36,290 nt of DNA, from the IMG/VR virus record IMGVR_UViG_3300017971_000159, positions 1 to 36,290 of that record, one strand, 5' to 3'. The stretch comes from a virus. The notes under the pieces were generated by a model. That model worked only from the letters and a program-made list of their open reading frames with translations, ran no database searches and was not told where the DNA came from. The position numbers and the translations under genes are program-made. Positions 23,040-29,191 of this stretch are shown here, in pieces (position 1 is the first letter of the stretch; every line of letters begins with the position of its first letter).

Positions 23040-23531
23040 TTATCCTCTGCCGTGCGATGGATGAAAGTCGTATTGCCTCTCTGCTGACTCTCTTGCCGCC
23101 GCAGCTTCTTTTTTGCTAGCGAATCGCCCGAGGTTTATGGAGCGACCATTAACTTGTATTCTCGCCGCCCACAACCCCCTTGCTGCGTCCCAGCAAACAC
23201 CAACAATTCCAGATGTATTGTGACTAGGGATCGGCATGTTTCTTCGGTTTTCAATCGCCTCAACATCTCGCAGGTTCGCTATTTTGTTGTTTGCTTTATC
23301 CCTATCCTCGTGGTCTATTTCTCCACACGGAAACCCCCCATAGACATAAAGCCACGCTAACCTGTGCGCCTTATATCGCGCTTTATCTGCTCCGATAATC
23401 GAATATCCATGCTTATCTGTTGCGCCAGCAATACTTCCAGCTTTAATCCCGCGCTTTGATACGCGCCAGGTGAATACGCCTGTATCAGGATCGTAGTGTA
23501 GTAATTCTTTAAGTCTTTCTTGAGCAAGCAT
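23040..23531 (-). CDS. HNH homing endonuclease with AP2 DNA-binding domain
   Basis: The 163-aa start ATG at 23531 has GGAGGG upstream. Order: N-terminal LLHYDPDTGVFTWRVSKRGIKAGSIAGATDKHGYSIIGADKARYKAHRLAWLYVYGGFPCGEIDHEDRDKANNKIANLRDVEAIENRRN (HNH_3, with IDHEDRDKANNKIANLR the metal site). Then TSGIVGVCWDAARGLWAARIQVNGRSINLGRFASKKEAAAARESAERQ, an AP2-type three-strand DNA reader. It is free-standing (not in an intron) and placed just upstream of the nuclease gene. It is a selfish element in the early operon. Confidence 0.85.
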   Translation of the reverse strand: MLAQERLKELLHYDPDTGVFTWRVSKRGIKAGSIAGATDKHGYSIIGADKARYKAHRLAWLYVYGGFPCGEIDHEDRDKANNKIANLRDVEAIENRRNMPIPSHNTSGIVGVCWDAARGLWAARIQVNGRSINLGRFASKKEAAAARESAERQYDFHPSHGRG

Positions 23532-23603
23532 CTGAAACCCTCCAATCATAGAGTTATCAATCATAGAAATATGTGGCAACAGGTGATTGAAGTCTGCTTT
23601 TCA

Positions 23604-23657
23604 GCCGCTAAGCCTAGCCACACATAAAACTATAGATTAATTAGCGGCATCAATCAA
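23604..23657 (-). promoter_or_regulatory. Leftward promoter with an inverted repeat across the -10
   Basis: On the minus strand: TTGATT (23657-23652), 17 bp, TATAGT (23634-23629). An 8-bp inverted repeat TTAGCGGC (23641-23648) / GCCGCTAA (23604-23611) flanks the -10 and the start region. It could be a repressor operator or an RNA hairpin. It drives the HNH and nuclease genes. Confidence 0.55.
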
Positions 23658-24022
23658 TACTCACAGCGATTATCAATCGCCTCCTGCCGCAGCCGTGACT
23701 CTTCTTCGCTCTCAATATACTCAGTCACCCAGCTATAGAAAACAGCACCAAGGGCTAGCAACGCCTCTTTGTCGCCATTATCGACAGCGATTCGCTTAAT
23801 TGCCGCCAGCGAATCCTCATCAAAATTACTGGTGTGCGGCGTATTCTCGATTGCCTCAAAGATAATGCCTGAGCCGCCATCAAGCGCATCCATCACGGCA
23901 TCGTCAATGTTTTCCTGGATATACTCCTGGATATCATCATCCTCGCATTGCGAGTCGAGATAATCATTGAGCTGCCTATCTTGCCATGCCGCATGTGCGC
24001 GACCAAATTCTTGTCTGTTCAT
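23654..24022 (-). CDS. Acidic hypothetical protein
   Basis: The 122-aa protein is strongly acidic (ESEEESRLRQEAID end; CEDDDIQEYIQENIDDAVMDAL). Its ATG is inside an ATGA overlap with the 29-aa gene upstream, which fixes the start at 24022 rather than 24034. It is probably helical and soluble. The acidity suggests a DNA mimic or inhibitor of a host nuclease, but this is a guess from composition only. Confidence 0.55.
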   Translation of the reverse strand: MNRQEFGRAHAAWQDRQLNDYLDSQCEDDDIQEYIQENIDDAVMDALDGGSGIIFEAIENTPHTSNFDEDSLAAIKRIAVDNGDKEALLALGAVFYSWVTEYIESEEESRLRQEAIDNRCEY

Positions 24023-24108
24023 TTCGCCACCCATTTTAGGCTTTTGTCACCAAGCAAAAGCACAAGCTCCCGCATCGTCATTTCTTTTGGTAGGTCGATA
24101 TAGGCCAT
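24019..24108 (-). CDS. Short coupled ORF
   Basis: The 29-aa MAYIDLPKEMTMRELVLLLGDKSLKWVAK has a very good GGAGGGG Shine-Dalgarno and overlaps genes on both sides: its ATG shares bases with the upstream TGA, and its TGA overlaps the downstream ATG. It looks like a real micro-protein in an early operon. Confidence 0.55.
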   Translation of the reverse strand: MAYIDLPKEMTMRELVLLLGDKSLKWVAK

Positions 24109-24335
24109 CACTTAACCCCTCCGCAGTGATACAGCCACGGCATACCAGCAGTGCGTACACTTTCAGTTTGCGCCCTCCACCATGCTTCGGCGCTGCGGCC
24201 TATGCGGCGTCGAACATACCTTGCTGTGCCGTCATAGCTGCTACCAAGAATGGCTTCACCTCGCTTTTTTGCTGGTGACTGAATATCCATCCTGCATGAT
24301 GTGTAATTAGTTAACGCTGTTCCGTATTGTTTCAT
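24108..24335 (-). CDS. Hypothetical early protein
   Basis: The 75-aa start ATG at 24335 follows GGGGCGGG. The sequence is basic with RYVRRRIGRSAEAWWRAQTESVR in the middle, which could be a DNA-binding helix. It is the first gene of the leftward operon. No family recognised. Confidence 0.5.
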   Translation of the reverse strand: MKQYGTALTNYTSCRMDIQSPAKKRGEAILGSSYDGTARYVRRRIGRSAEAWWRAQTESVRTAGMPWLYHCGGVK

Positions 24336-24455
24336 TTTCCCGCCCCTGTCCTGTATTTGTAACCCATAGTTTACATTAAAAATAATATATATCAAGCATT
24401 TTATTATAAATAAATTTCTGCTATTGTATGTCTAACCATATAAGAGGGGCGAGAA
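24336..24455. promoter_or_regulatory. Divergent early control region
   Basis: This AT-rich 120-bp gap separates leftward and rightward early genes. A leftward promoter is visible: TTGATA (24395-24390), 16 bp, TAAACT (24373-24368). A rightward promoter must be here too, but I cannot place it with confidence. It is the only gene-free divergent start in the genome and is therefore the likely decision or early-transcription centre. Confidence 0.5.
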
Positions 24456-25052
24456 ATGCAACACGTTGCTGCGTTATTTATTCAGGATGATGGGTGTTAT
24501 TCCGGTTGGCCTTGGATTGATTGTTGGGGAGAGTATAGGGACGCTAGAAAATATGATGGAACTATACCTGTTGTGGCGCATCCACCGTGCCAGTTATGGG
24601 GCGCTTTGGCGTCAGTCAATTACGCAAGATGGGGCGGCGACCATAATAAGCCAGGGAATGATGGCGGCTGTTTCGCCTCTGCGCTTGAGTCTGTCAACAG
24701 GTGCGGCGGGGTACTAGAGCATCCAGCAAAAACAAGGGCGTGGGCAGCTTATGGGCTAGAAAAACCTAGAGGCGATGGCTGGCAGCGCAGCGGCGTCGGG
24801 TGGGTGTGCGAGGTGTGGCAAAGCGCCTATGGGCATCGAGCGAACAAGGCGACGTGGCTATATTATGTCGGCCATAAGAAGCCAAACGATCTAATATGGG
24901 AAAGGATTACTGGCTCCCACCAGGTCGGATTTCATGATCAAAGGGGGAAATCGAAAAACAAACCAACCCTAGGCAAGCGAGAGGCGAACGCCACTCCATT
25001 AAGATTCCGCGACGAACTACTAAAGCTCGCAATTCATTCAACAAAGAGGTGA
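24456..25052 (+). CDS. Hypothetical phage protein with HPPCQ motif
   Basis: This 198-aa protein is first in the rightward early operon, with GAGGGGCGAG upstream. VAHPPCQLWGALASVNYARWGG (about 39-60) resembles the PC(Q) loop of cytosine-5 methyltransferases, and a later LEHPAKTRAWAAYGL follows. However, the other C5-MTase motifs (SAM-binding FxGxG) are absent, so it is not a full methylase. Proteins with this HPPCQxWG signature are common in phages and unassigned. Confidence 0.6.
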   Translation: MQHVAALFIQDDGCYSGWPWIDCWGEYRDARKYDGTIPVVAHPPCQLWGALASVNYARWGGDHNKPGNDGGCFASALESVNRCGGVLEHPAKTRAWAAYGLEKPRGDGWQRSGVGWVCEVWQSAYGHRANKATWLYYVGHKKPNDLIWERITGSHQVGFHDQRGKSKNKPTLGKREANATPLRFRDELLKLAIHSTKR

Positions 25053-25055
25053 AAA

Positions 25056-25316
25056 ATGCAACTGAATAGTACTATGACCATCAACAAAACCGGACAGCCG
25101 ACTAAATCGGCCATTGAAAAGGCAAAGAAGCTCACTAAGCGGCTAATTGAGGCGCAGGATAAAAAGGTAATTGCAGCCGAGCTAGGGGCGCAACTGCCGA
25201 ACGTATACCGATGGGAGCTGGTGCCAGGCAAGTACCTGCCCGCATTCGTTGCGAAGTTCGGCGATGGGGCGACTATGGATCAACTGAGGCCGGATTACTT
25301 TCACTGCAAGGGTTGA
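25056..25316 (+). CDS. YdaS/Cro-like DNA-binding regulator
   Basis: The 86-aa helix-turn-helix lies in KKLTKRLIEAQDKKVIAAELGAQLPNVYRWELVPGKYLPAFVAKFGDGATMDQLRPDYF. The VYRWE recognition end and LRP(D) C-terminus are typical of YdaS/Cro-type proteins. It probably represses or times the divergent early promoters. It is just downstream of the first rightward gene, the classic cro position. Confidence 0.68.
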   Translation: MQLNSTMTINKTGQPTKSAIEKAKKLTKRLIEAQDKKVIAAELGAQLPNVYRWELVPGKYLPAFVAKFGDGATMDQLRPDYFHCKG

Positions 25317-25486
25317 TTTTGCAGTGATTGTTGTATAGAGTTTGCTTTGTCTGGTGGATGATTCGAGCCTGAATCCAGATGTATCAATAAGGACTAATGA
25401 CCGTTTTTTGGTCTGCTGGTGAGGTTCCTTGTTCCTCGCTCGAAACCGGCAGATCAAAGAGCGGTTTTTTATTGGAGCAAAGAAAG
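25317..25486 (+). promoter_or_regulatory. Structured leader of the replication operon
   Basis: This 170-nt gene-free stretch contains an 11-bp stem GGTCTGCTGGT (25410-25420) / ACCGGCAGATC (25445-25455), with one internal GAGG/CCTC hairpin. The 3' arm competes with two alternative pairings that end in a T6 run: AAACCG (25443-25448)/CGGTTT (25462-25467) and GCTC (25438-25441)/GAGC (25459-25462). Mutually exclusive antiterminator- and terminator-like folds point to attenuation, about 20 nt before the initiator ATG. Confidence 0.45.
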
Positions 25487-26512
25487 ATGAGAGAGTATGG
25501 GCAAATTCAATGTTCGTTTTGGGGTAGTCCAGAGATAGCGGGGCTTGATAGCAACGGCAAGCTGTTGGCCGCTTACCTTTTAACTGGCCCACACAGTAAT
25601 GGCCTTGGGTGTTTTAGGGTGCCATTGGGGTACGTAATGGCGGATCTGGGATGGGATAAAAAAACCGTATCGAAAGGGTTTGAAGACCTTATTGATAGCG
25701 GGTTTTGCTTGCGGTGTAACGATACAGAATGGGTCATTATGCCAAAATATTTAAAATGGAATCCGATAGCCAACCCTAAAGTTGGCGCTGCCAGAGTAAA
25801 AGAGGCACGCGCATGCCCAACAGTAGCATCAATCTGGCCTGCGATGGTGGAGGCTATTGATATCTATGCCGGGAAACATTTACCTAAAGATTTCCGCGAT
25901 ATAATAACAGAGAAGTGGAAGCCGATAGCATGCAAAATCCCGGAAAAAACAAGGCAGTACGTCCTTGATAGGGGTGGGAATCAATGCTCAGAATGCGGAG
26001 CAAAAGACGACATAACGATCGATCATATTCGTCCTGTTGCGTATGGCGGAACACACGACGAAAGCAATTTAAGAGTGCTATGTCGTAGCTGTAATTCTAA
26101 GTGGTTTCCAAATGGTATCGAAACCTTATCGAAACAAGACCCTACCCTACCCTACCCTACCCAGACCCAACCCAGAGAGGAAAACACCCTAGGCAAAGTC
26201 GATAGATTCCAAGATTTCTGGGACGCCTTCGCAGACAAGCGCGGAAAGGATGGGGCAGAGAGAGTATGGAAAAGACGAAAGCTGGATGAGATTGCTGATT
26301 ATGTCATTGAGGGCGCTTCACAGTATGCAGCGACAAGAGGCACCGAGCGAAAATACTGGAAACAGGCCCAAGGCTGGCTCAATGATGGCCGGTGGCAAGA
26401 TGATCTAAGTCACAAGACGCAGCAGCAGCAAAACGACGATGACGCATTTAACGCGTGGTTCTACGGCACAGAGGATGCCGCACCAATCGAGGGAGAGCTA
26501 GAGCATGAATGA
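25487..26512 (+). CDS. Replication initiator with an internal HNH domain
   Basis: The 341-aa start ATG at 25487 has GGAG upstream. Residues 1-145 resemble the winged-helix N-termini of phage replication organisers (GKLLAAYLLTGPHSNGLGCFRVPLGYVMADLGWDKKTVSKGFEDLIDSGF...MPKYLKWNPIANP). Residues about 153-206 are a complete HNH nuclease: C167-SEC170, DITIDH180, ESNLRVLCRSCNSKW with C199/C202. Residues about 240-305 are the typical C-terminal replication-protein block (FQDFWDAFADKRGKDGAERVWKRRKL...YWKQAQGWLNDGRWQDDL). A CCCTA repeat encodes part of the linker. Confidence 0.75.
   Translation: MREYGQIQCSFWGSPEIAGLDSNGKLLAAYLLTGPHSNGLGCFRVPLGYVMADLGWDKKTVSKGFEDLIDSGFCLRCNDTEWVIMPKYLKWNPIANPKVGAARVKEARACPTVASIWPAMVEAIDIYAGKHLPKDFRDIITEKWKPIACKIPEKTRQYVLDRGGNQCSECGAKDDITIDHIRPVAYGGTHDESNLRVLCRSCNSKWFPNGIETLSKQDPTLPYPTQTQPREENTLGKVDRFQDFWDAFADKRGKDGAERVWKRRKLDEIADYVIEGASQYAATRGTERKYWKQAQGWLNDGRWQDDLSHKTQQQQNDDDAFNAWFYGTEDAAPIEGELEHE
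26140..26162 (+). repeat. Pentanucleotide repeat (CCCTA)x4 plus CCC in a coding region
   Basis: Four whole CCCTA units and a partial fifth lie between the HNH and C-terminal blocks of the replication initiator (codons about 218-226, PTLPYPTQ). Five is not a multiple of three, so gain or loss of one unit would shift the frame. Confidence 0.85.
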
Positions 26513-27185
26513 CGCAGACAAGGCGCAATTTCTCAGCGCACTAATCACAATGGGCGCACTTTACGACAAAGACGATGCCGACGTTAGGAAGAAAAGCCCG
26601 CTGTATTGGCAGGCGCTCAATCACCGCAGCCTGGATGAGATACTGGATGCAATGAACAAACACGCCAGAGATGCGGACAGGGGCCGATTTTTCCCTAAGC
26701 CTGCTGACATTGAGGCGCAGATGCCGGAATCGCTCGAAATGTGGCCTTCGCCAAATGAAGCATGGGCAATGGCACCGAAGGATGACTACGCGTCAACAGC
26801 AATGTGTGAGGAAATAGCGCAGGCACTAGGCATTGCGCAGCCACTCATAGACTCAGGCGACACGATAGCGGCGAGGATGGCGTTTCTTGAGGCCTACAAG
26901 CGCCGTGTAGGCGATGCAAAGGCGCAAGGCAAGCATCCGCACTGGTTCAAGAGCTTAGGCGAAGACAGTTCATCCCATTATCAGGCCGACGTGAAGCTGG
27001 TACAGATGCGCAACCTATCGCTGTCGCCATCTGAGCAATTGGCGCTGCCAGAACCGCAGCAAGTAAACCAAATATCGCTTGAGTACCTGGGCGAGAAAGC
27101 AAAAGAACACGCAACCGACAAGGAAGCGGCACATAAGAATCTAATGGGAATACTGGGAATGCTTAAAGGTGATGGCAATGAGTGA
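26505..27185 (+). CDS. Helicase-loader-like replication protein (lambda P-type role)
   Basis: The 226-aa protein overlaps the initiator gene by 8 nt. FLSALITMGALYDKDDADVRKKSPLYWQALNHRSLDEILDAMNKHARDADRGRFFPKPADIEAQMP (1-75) is the compact block of phage P-like loaders that recruit host DnaB. The rest is helical with Gln/Ala-rich stretches. Position after the initiator is the O-P order of lambdoid phages. No phage helicase or polymerase is seen, so host replisome use is implied. Confidence 0.7.
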   Translation: MNDADKAQFLSALITMGALYDKDDADVRKKSPLYWQALNHRSLDEILDAMNKHARDADRGRFFPKPADIEAQMPESLEMWPSPNEAWAMAPKDDYASTAMCEEIAQALGIAQPLIDSGDTIAARMAFLEAYKRRVGDAKAQGKHPHWFKSLGEDSSSHYQADVKLVQMRNLSLSPSEQLALPEPQQVNQISLEYLGEKAKEHATDKEAAHKNLMGILGMLKGDGNE

Positions 27186-27408
27186 CCAAGAAACCGAGAA
27201 GAAAAAAGGGATGCGCCGTTCTGTGCTGCTGCCTGGGGAGAATAGCGAGATGTTCAATATGGCTATGCTGGAATCTGGGAAGTCGGAAAAGGAGTTTAGG
27301 GAGCATAGGCTACTGCTAAACGGATGGACTGAGCAGGATGAGCAGACTTTTCTGATGAATTTATCCGCTGTTGGAAAATTTGCACAACTTGGGCCTGATT
27401 ATAGTTGA
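27178..27408 (+). CDS. Small hypothetical protein
   Basis: This 76-aa protein with an AAGGTG Shine-Dalgarno overlaps the loader gene by 8 nt. It has charged, helical content (ETEKKKGMRRSVLLPGENSEMFNMAMLESGKSEKEFREHRLLLNGWTEQDE) and is the last gene of the replication operon. It ends inside the -35 box of the promoter that opens the cassette array. Confidence 0.5.
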   Translation: MSDQETEKKKGMRRSVLLPGENSEMFNMAMLESGKSEKEFREHRLLLNGWTEQDEQTFLMNLSAVGKFAQLGPDYS

Positions 27409-27433
27409 CGCCCCATTATACTTTTGCTAAGGT
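27405..27433 (+). promoter_or_regulatory. Promoter of the cassette array, shared TTATACTTTTGCTAA class (3)
   Basis: TTGACG (27405-27410), 17 bp, TAAGGT (27428-27433), with TGC extended -10. The spacer core TTATACTTTTGC is identical to the one at 20284. The first cassette boundary GTTAGGG (27432-27438) overlaps the -10 box, so the promoter ends where the array begins, as an integron Pc would. Confidence 0.7.
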
Positions 27434-27459
27434 TAGGGAAAGTTAGTTAGGAGGTAGCC

Positions 27460-27693
27460 ATGAACAAGAAGAGCCACAAAACAAACCGCATGAAGGTCTA
27501 CAGCCTTATCGGCAAAAGGCCGATGACATCAAAGCAGCTTGAGCGTATAGCGATGCAGCGAGGCGTTAATGTCAACTATTATGAGATATGCCGAAGGATG
27601 TCGGAGCTTGTTCGGGCTGGGTTTGTTGAGAGTAGCGGGCGTGCTGAGTGTCCTATTCTCGGATCAACATGCAGCTTATGGGTTAAGGTATAG
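27460..27693 (+). CDS. Cassette 1: winged-helix DNA-binding protein
   Basis: The 77-aa protein has AGGAGGT before its ATG. RMKVYSLIGKRPMTSKQLERIAMQRGVNVNYYEICRRMSELVRAGFVESSGRAECPILGSTCSLWVKV is a winged-helix fold (helix-helix-recognition helix-wing). It probably regulates transcription of host or phage genes. It lies in the first cassette, nearest the promoter, and opens with GTTAGGG at 27432. Confidence 0.7.
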   Translation: MNKKSHKTNRMKVYSLIGKRPMTSKQLERIAMQRGVNVNYYEICRRMSELVRAGFVESSGRAECPILGSTCSLWVKV

Positions 27694-27719
27694 CGACTTT
27701 ATTAAAAGGGCGCATTCAG

Positions 27720-27772
27720 CCCTAACTACGAAGCGCCGCAGTATGGCGCTCCTTTTGAAATACGTGTTAGGT
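27720..27772 (+). other. attC-like site 1
   Basis: R'' CCCTAAC (27720-27726), R' GTTAGGT (27766-27772, a perfect GTTRRRY). The inner AGCGCC/GGCGCT hairpin (27732-27737 with 27745-27750) and an ACG/CGT arm give a 53-bp imperfect palindrome. R'' pairs with the array-opening GTTAGGG at 27432. Confidence 0.75.
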
Positions 27773-27778
27773 GTAGCT

Positions 27779-27967
27779 ATGAAAATAGATGATGGATTTA
27801 AGAGATTCACGAAACACACAAAAGACGAGTGCGGCTTTTGTGTTAACTGTGTGCTTGGGCTGTGGGGTGTTTCTGCACCTACGAAGGAGCAGGCAGAGAA
27901 TGAGGCCAGGCACTACTTTGCGCAGTATTGGAGTGACGGCGAGTACGATCACTTAATTAACACCTAA
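27779..27967 (+). CDS. Cassette 2: hypothetical small Cys-containing protein
   Basis: The 62-aa ATG lies 13 nt after the cassette boundary, close spacing typical of integron cassettes. KIDDGFKRFTKHTKDECGFCVNCVLGLWGVSAPTKEQAENEARHYFAQYWSDGEYDH has a CxxC pair (CGFCVNC) and an aromatic C-terminus. The stop TAA lies inside R'' of attC 2. The open frame continues upstream through attC 1. No family recognised. Confidence 0.6.
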   Translation: MKIDDGFKRFTKHTKDECGFCVNCVLGLWGVSAPTKEQAENEARHYFAQYWSDGEYDHLINT

Positions 27968-28095
27968 CGCTGCGCTTGAGCAGCAGGCCGCAAACGAAAC
28001 CAACAAACCATAGGACTACTAAAATGACCGACGGAACCGCAGAAGTTGAACCAACCGCCGACGAGGCCTGTCTGCCTCAAAGCGCCTTGTTATCT
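27962..28095 (+). other. attC-like site 2, long
   Basis: R'' ACCTAAC (27962-27968, perfect RYYYAAC), R' GTTATCT (28089-28095). The arms GCGCTT/AAGCGC (27972-27977 with 28080-28085) and CAGGCC/GGCCTG (27984-27989 with 28064-28069) pair with several unpaired bases between, as in VCR-length attC sites. The large loop holds the ribosome binding site and start codon of the next gene. R'' pairs with GTTAGGT of attC 1. Confidence 0.78.
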
Positions 28096-28443
28096 GACGC
28101 CTTAAAAGCAATATGCTTGACGCGTGATTATGTGGGTGAGGATACATTGCCAGCGCTTGAAGGGTGGTCATGGTATGACGCTGGAAAGAAAATAGCGGAC
28201 GCGATAAGCGAAGATGAATGGGCTTGCGAGTTTAGAAAACGGGTAAACCGCTACAGAAGCAAAGATGTGCGTGAGAAGTTTGATGTTGGCGATTGGGTGT
28301 TTGGCATTGGTGAACATGAAGGATGCTCAGAGGTATTTGAAGGCACGTATTGCGACTTCCAGCCATTCAGCTACTTAGATGATTTCAACCCTGATAATTT
28401 CCGGCTAGCTACTGAGCTAGAGATTGAAGCTGCGAAGAGCTAA
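28024..28443 (+). CDS. Cassette 3: hypothetical protein starting inside attC 2
   Basis: The 139-aa ATG at 28024 has AGGA 8 nt upstream, both within the attC 2 loop, and the frame crosses the G^TT boundary (QSALLSDALK). The C-terminal region, FDVGDWVFGIGEHEGCSEVFEGTYCDFQPFSYLDDFNPDNFRLATELEIEAA, is a beta-rich domain with a terminal RLATxxEIEAA common in phage small proteins. Without the attC-coded part the native start would have to be a TTG or GTG near 28117-28137. Function unknown. Confidence 0.55.
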   Translation: MTDGTAEVEPTADEACLPQSALLSDALKAICLTRDYVGEDTLPALEGWSWYDAGKKIADAISEDEWACEFRKRVNRYRSKDVREKFDVGDWVFGIGEHEGCSEVFEGTYCDFQPFSYLDDFNPDNFRLATELEIEAAKS

Positions 28444-28446
28444 GGC

Positions 28447-28519
28447 AGATAACGCCAAACTAAAAGGCGCGAAGCCGTCCGAATGAGCGAAGTGAATGAT
28501 GTTTAACTATTTGTTATGC
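28447..28519 (+). other. attC-like site 3
   Basis: R'' AGATAAC (28447-28453), R' GTTATGC (28513-28519). The centre has GGC/GCC (GGCGCGAAGCC) and arms CCAAACTAAA against TTTAACT, weaker than in the other sites. It begins 3 nt after the stop of cassette 3. R'' is the exact complement of GTTATCT, which opened that cassette. Confidence 0.65.
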
Positions 28520-28543
28520 GCTACGGCGCTGGGAGAGAATGAG

Positions 28544-28723
28544 ATGAAGGAGCCAACCGTAAAGCGTTGCACTATGCGCGATGCGATAGATGAAAATGAC
28601 GCCGATGAAATACACCTTGAATGCCGTATGTCTGACGGACAAAAGGGCGCTTTTGTTGTTGTGGATGGTGATTTTCCTGAGCTTGCGAGAAAGTTGCATG
28701 ATTTTTTAAATGCTGACGCATAA
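28544..28723 (+). CDS. Cassette 4: hypothetical small acidic protein
   Basis: The 59-aa ATG at 28544 follows GGGAGAG. KEPTVKRCTMRDAIDENDADEIHLECRMSDGQKGAFVVVDGDFPELARKLHDFLNADA is acidic and likely one beta-alpha domain. The stop TAA lies inside R'' of attC 4. The open frame also runs upstream across attC 3 (NYLLCATALGENE), so a longer start at 28496 or 28499 is possible. Confidence 0.58.
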   Translation: MKEPTVKRCTMRDAIDENDADEIHLECRMSDGQKGAFVVVDGDFPELARKLHDFLNADA

Positions 28724-28789
28724 CGCCGGTTTAACCGGATAGGAGAGAACGCAGTGAACGACGAGTCCGAGTTAAAACCATTGTTATGC
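28718..28789 (+). other. attC-like site 4
   Basis: R'' GCATAAC (28718-28724), R' GTTATGC (28783-28789). The arms GGTTTAA (28728-28734) and TTAAAACC (28772-28779) pair with one extrahelical A. The loop contains GGAGAG and a GTG start codon. R'' pairs with GTTATGC at 28513. Confidence 0.8.
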
Positions 28790-28945
28790 GCCGATTTCGA
28801 TTTAAACAAATTGATCGCCGCTAGAAAAATGAGAACACATTGCGGGAAATATACCGCAGATGAGTTACTGGACGAAGTTGTGGCACTATACAACAAATAC
28901 TACTTGCCACAGATTAAGAAATTACAGGATGCGCTAGGTGCATAA
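28754..28945 (+). CDS. Cassette 5: hypothetical protein starting inside attC 4
   Basis: The 63-aa GTG at 28754 with GGAGAG upstream lies in the attC 4 loop; the frame crosses the boundary as KPLLCADFDLNKL. The LLCA tetrapeptide is simply the R' box TTGTTATGCGC read in frame. The rest (AARKMRTHCGKYTADELLDEVVALYNKYYLPQIKKLQDALGA) is helical. The stop TAA is inside R'' of attC 5. Confidence 0.55.
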   Translation: MNDESELKPLLCADFDLNKLIAARKMRTHCGKYTADELLDEVVALYNKYYLPQIKKLQDALGA

Positions 28946-29022
28946 CGCTGGTTTAAGGCGCGCAAGTAAAGCAGTAAGAAATGTGACGCGGAACCCGCGT
29001 CGTTTTGAAACCATTGTTATGA
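28940..29022 (+). other. attC-like site 5
   Basis: R'' GCATAAC (28940-28946), R' GTTATGA (29016-29022). A perfect GACGCGG-AAC-CCGCGTC hairpin (28984-29000) forms the tip, and GGTTT (28950-28954) pairs with AAACC (29008-29012). R'' pairs with GTTATGC at 28783. Confidence 0.8.
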
Positions 29023-29032
29023 GGCGATATAG

Positions 29033-29191
29033 ATGAAACAGCCATTGATTGAGAGATTACTGAACTGGATATGTGACACCTTTGGGCACACAAAGAGTGG
29101 TAGTAGAAATGCTGAATGGCTGCATGATGGGAATAGGCATTACCAATGCACAAGATGTAACCGCATTGTATCGAGGCCGGAAGCCTCATAA
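29033..29191 (+). CDS. Cassette 6: small zinc-ribbon-like protein
   Basis: The 52-aa MKQPLIERLLNWICDTFGHTKSGSRNAEWLHDGNRHYQCTRCNRIVSRPEAS carries C14...H19 and CTRC, a possible one-zinc ribbon. The ATG is 17 nt after the cassette boundary. The stop TAA is inside R'' of attC 6. Confidence 0.6.
   Translation: MKQPLIERLLNWICDTFGHTKSGSRNAEWLHDGNRHYQCTRCNRIVSRPEAS

Noticed and set aside
24456-25052. C5 DNA methyltransferase
   Set aside because: Only an HPPCQ loop is present; the SAM-binding motifs of that family are not seen.
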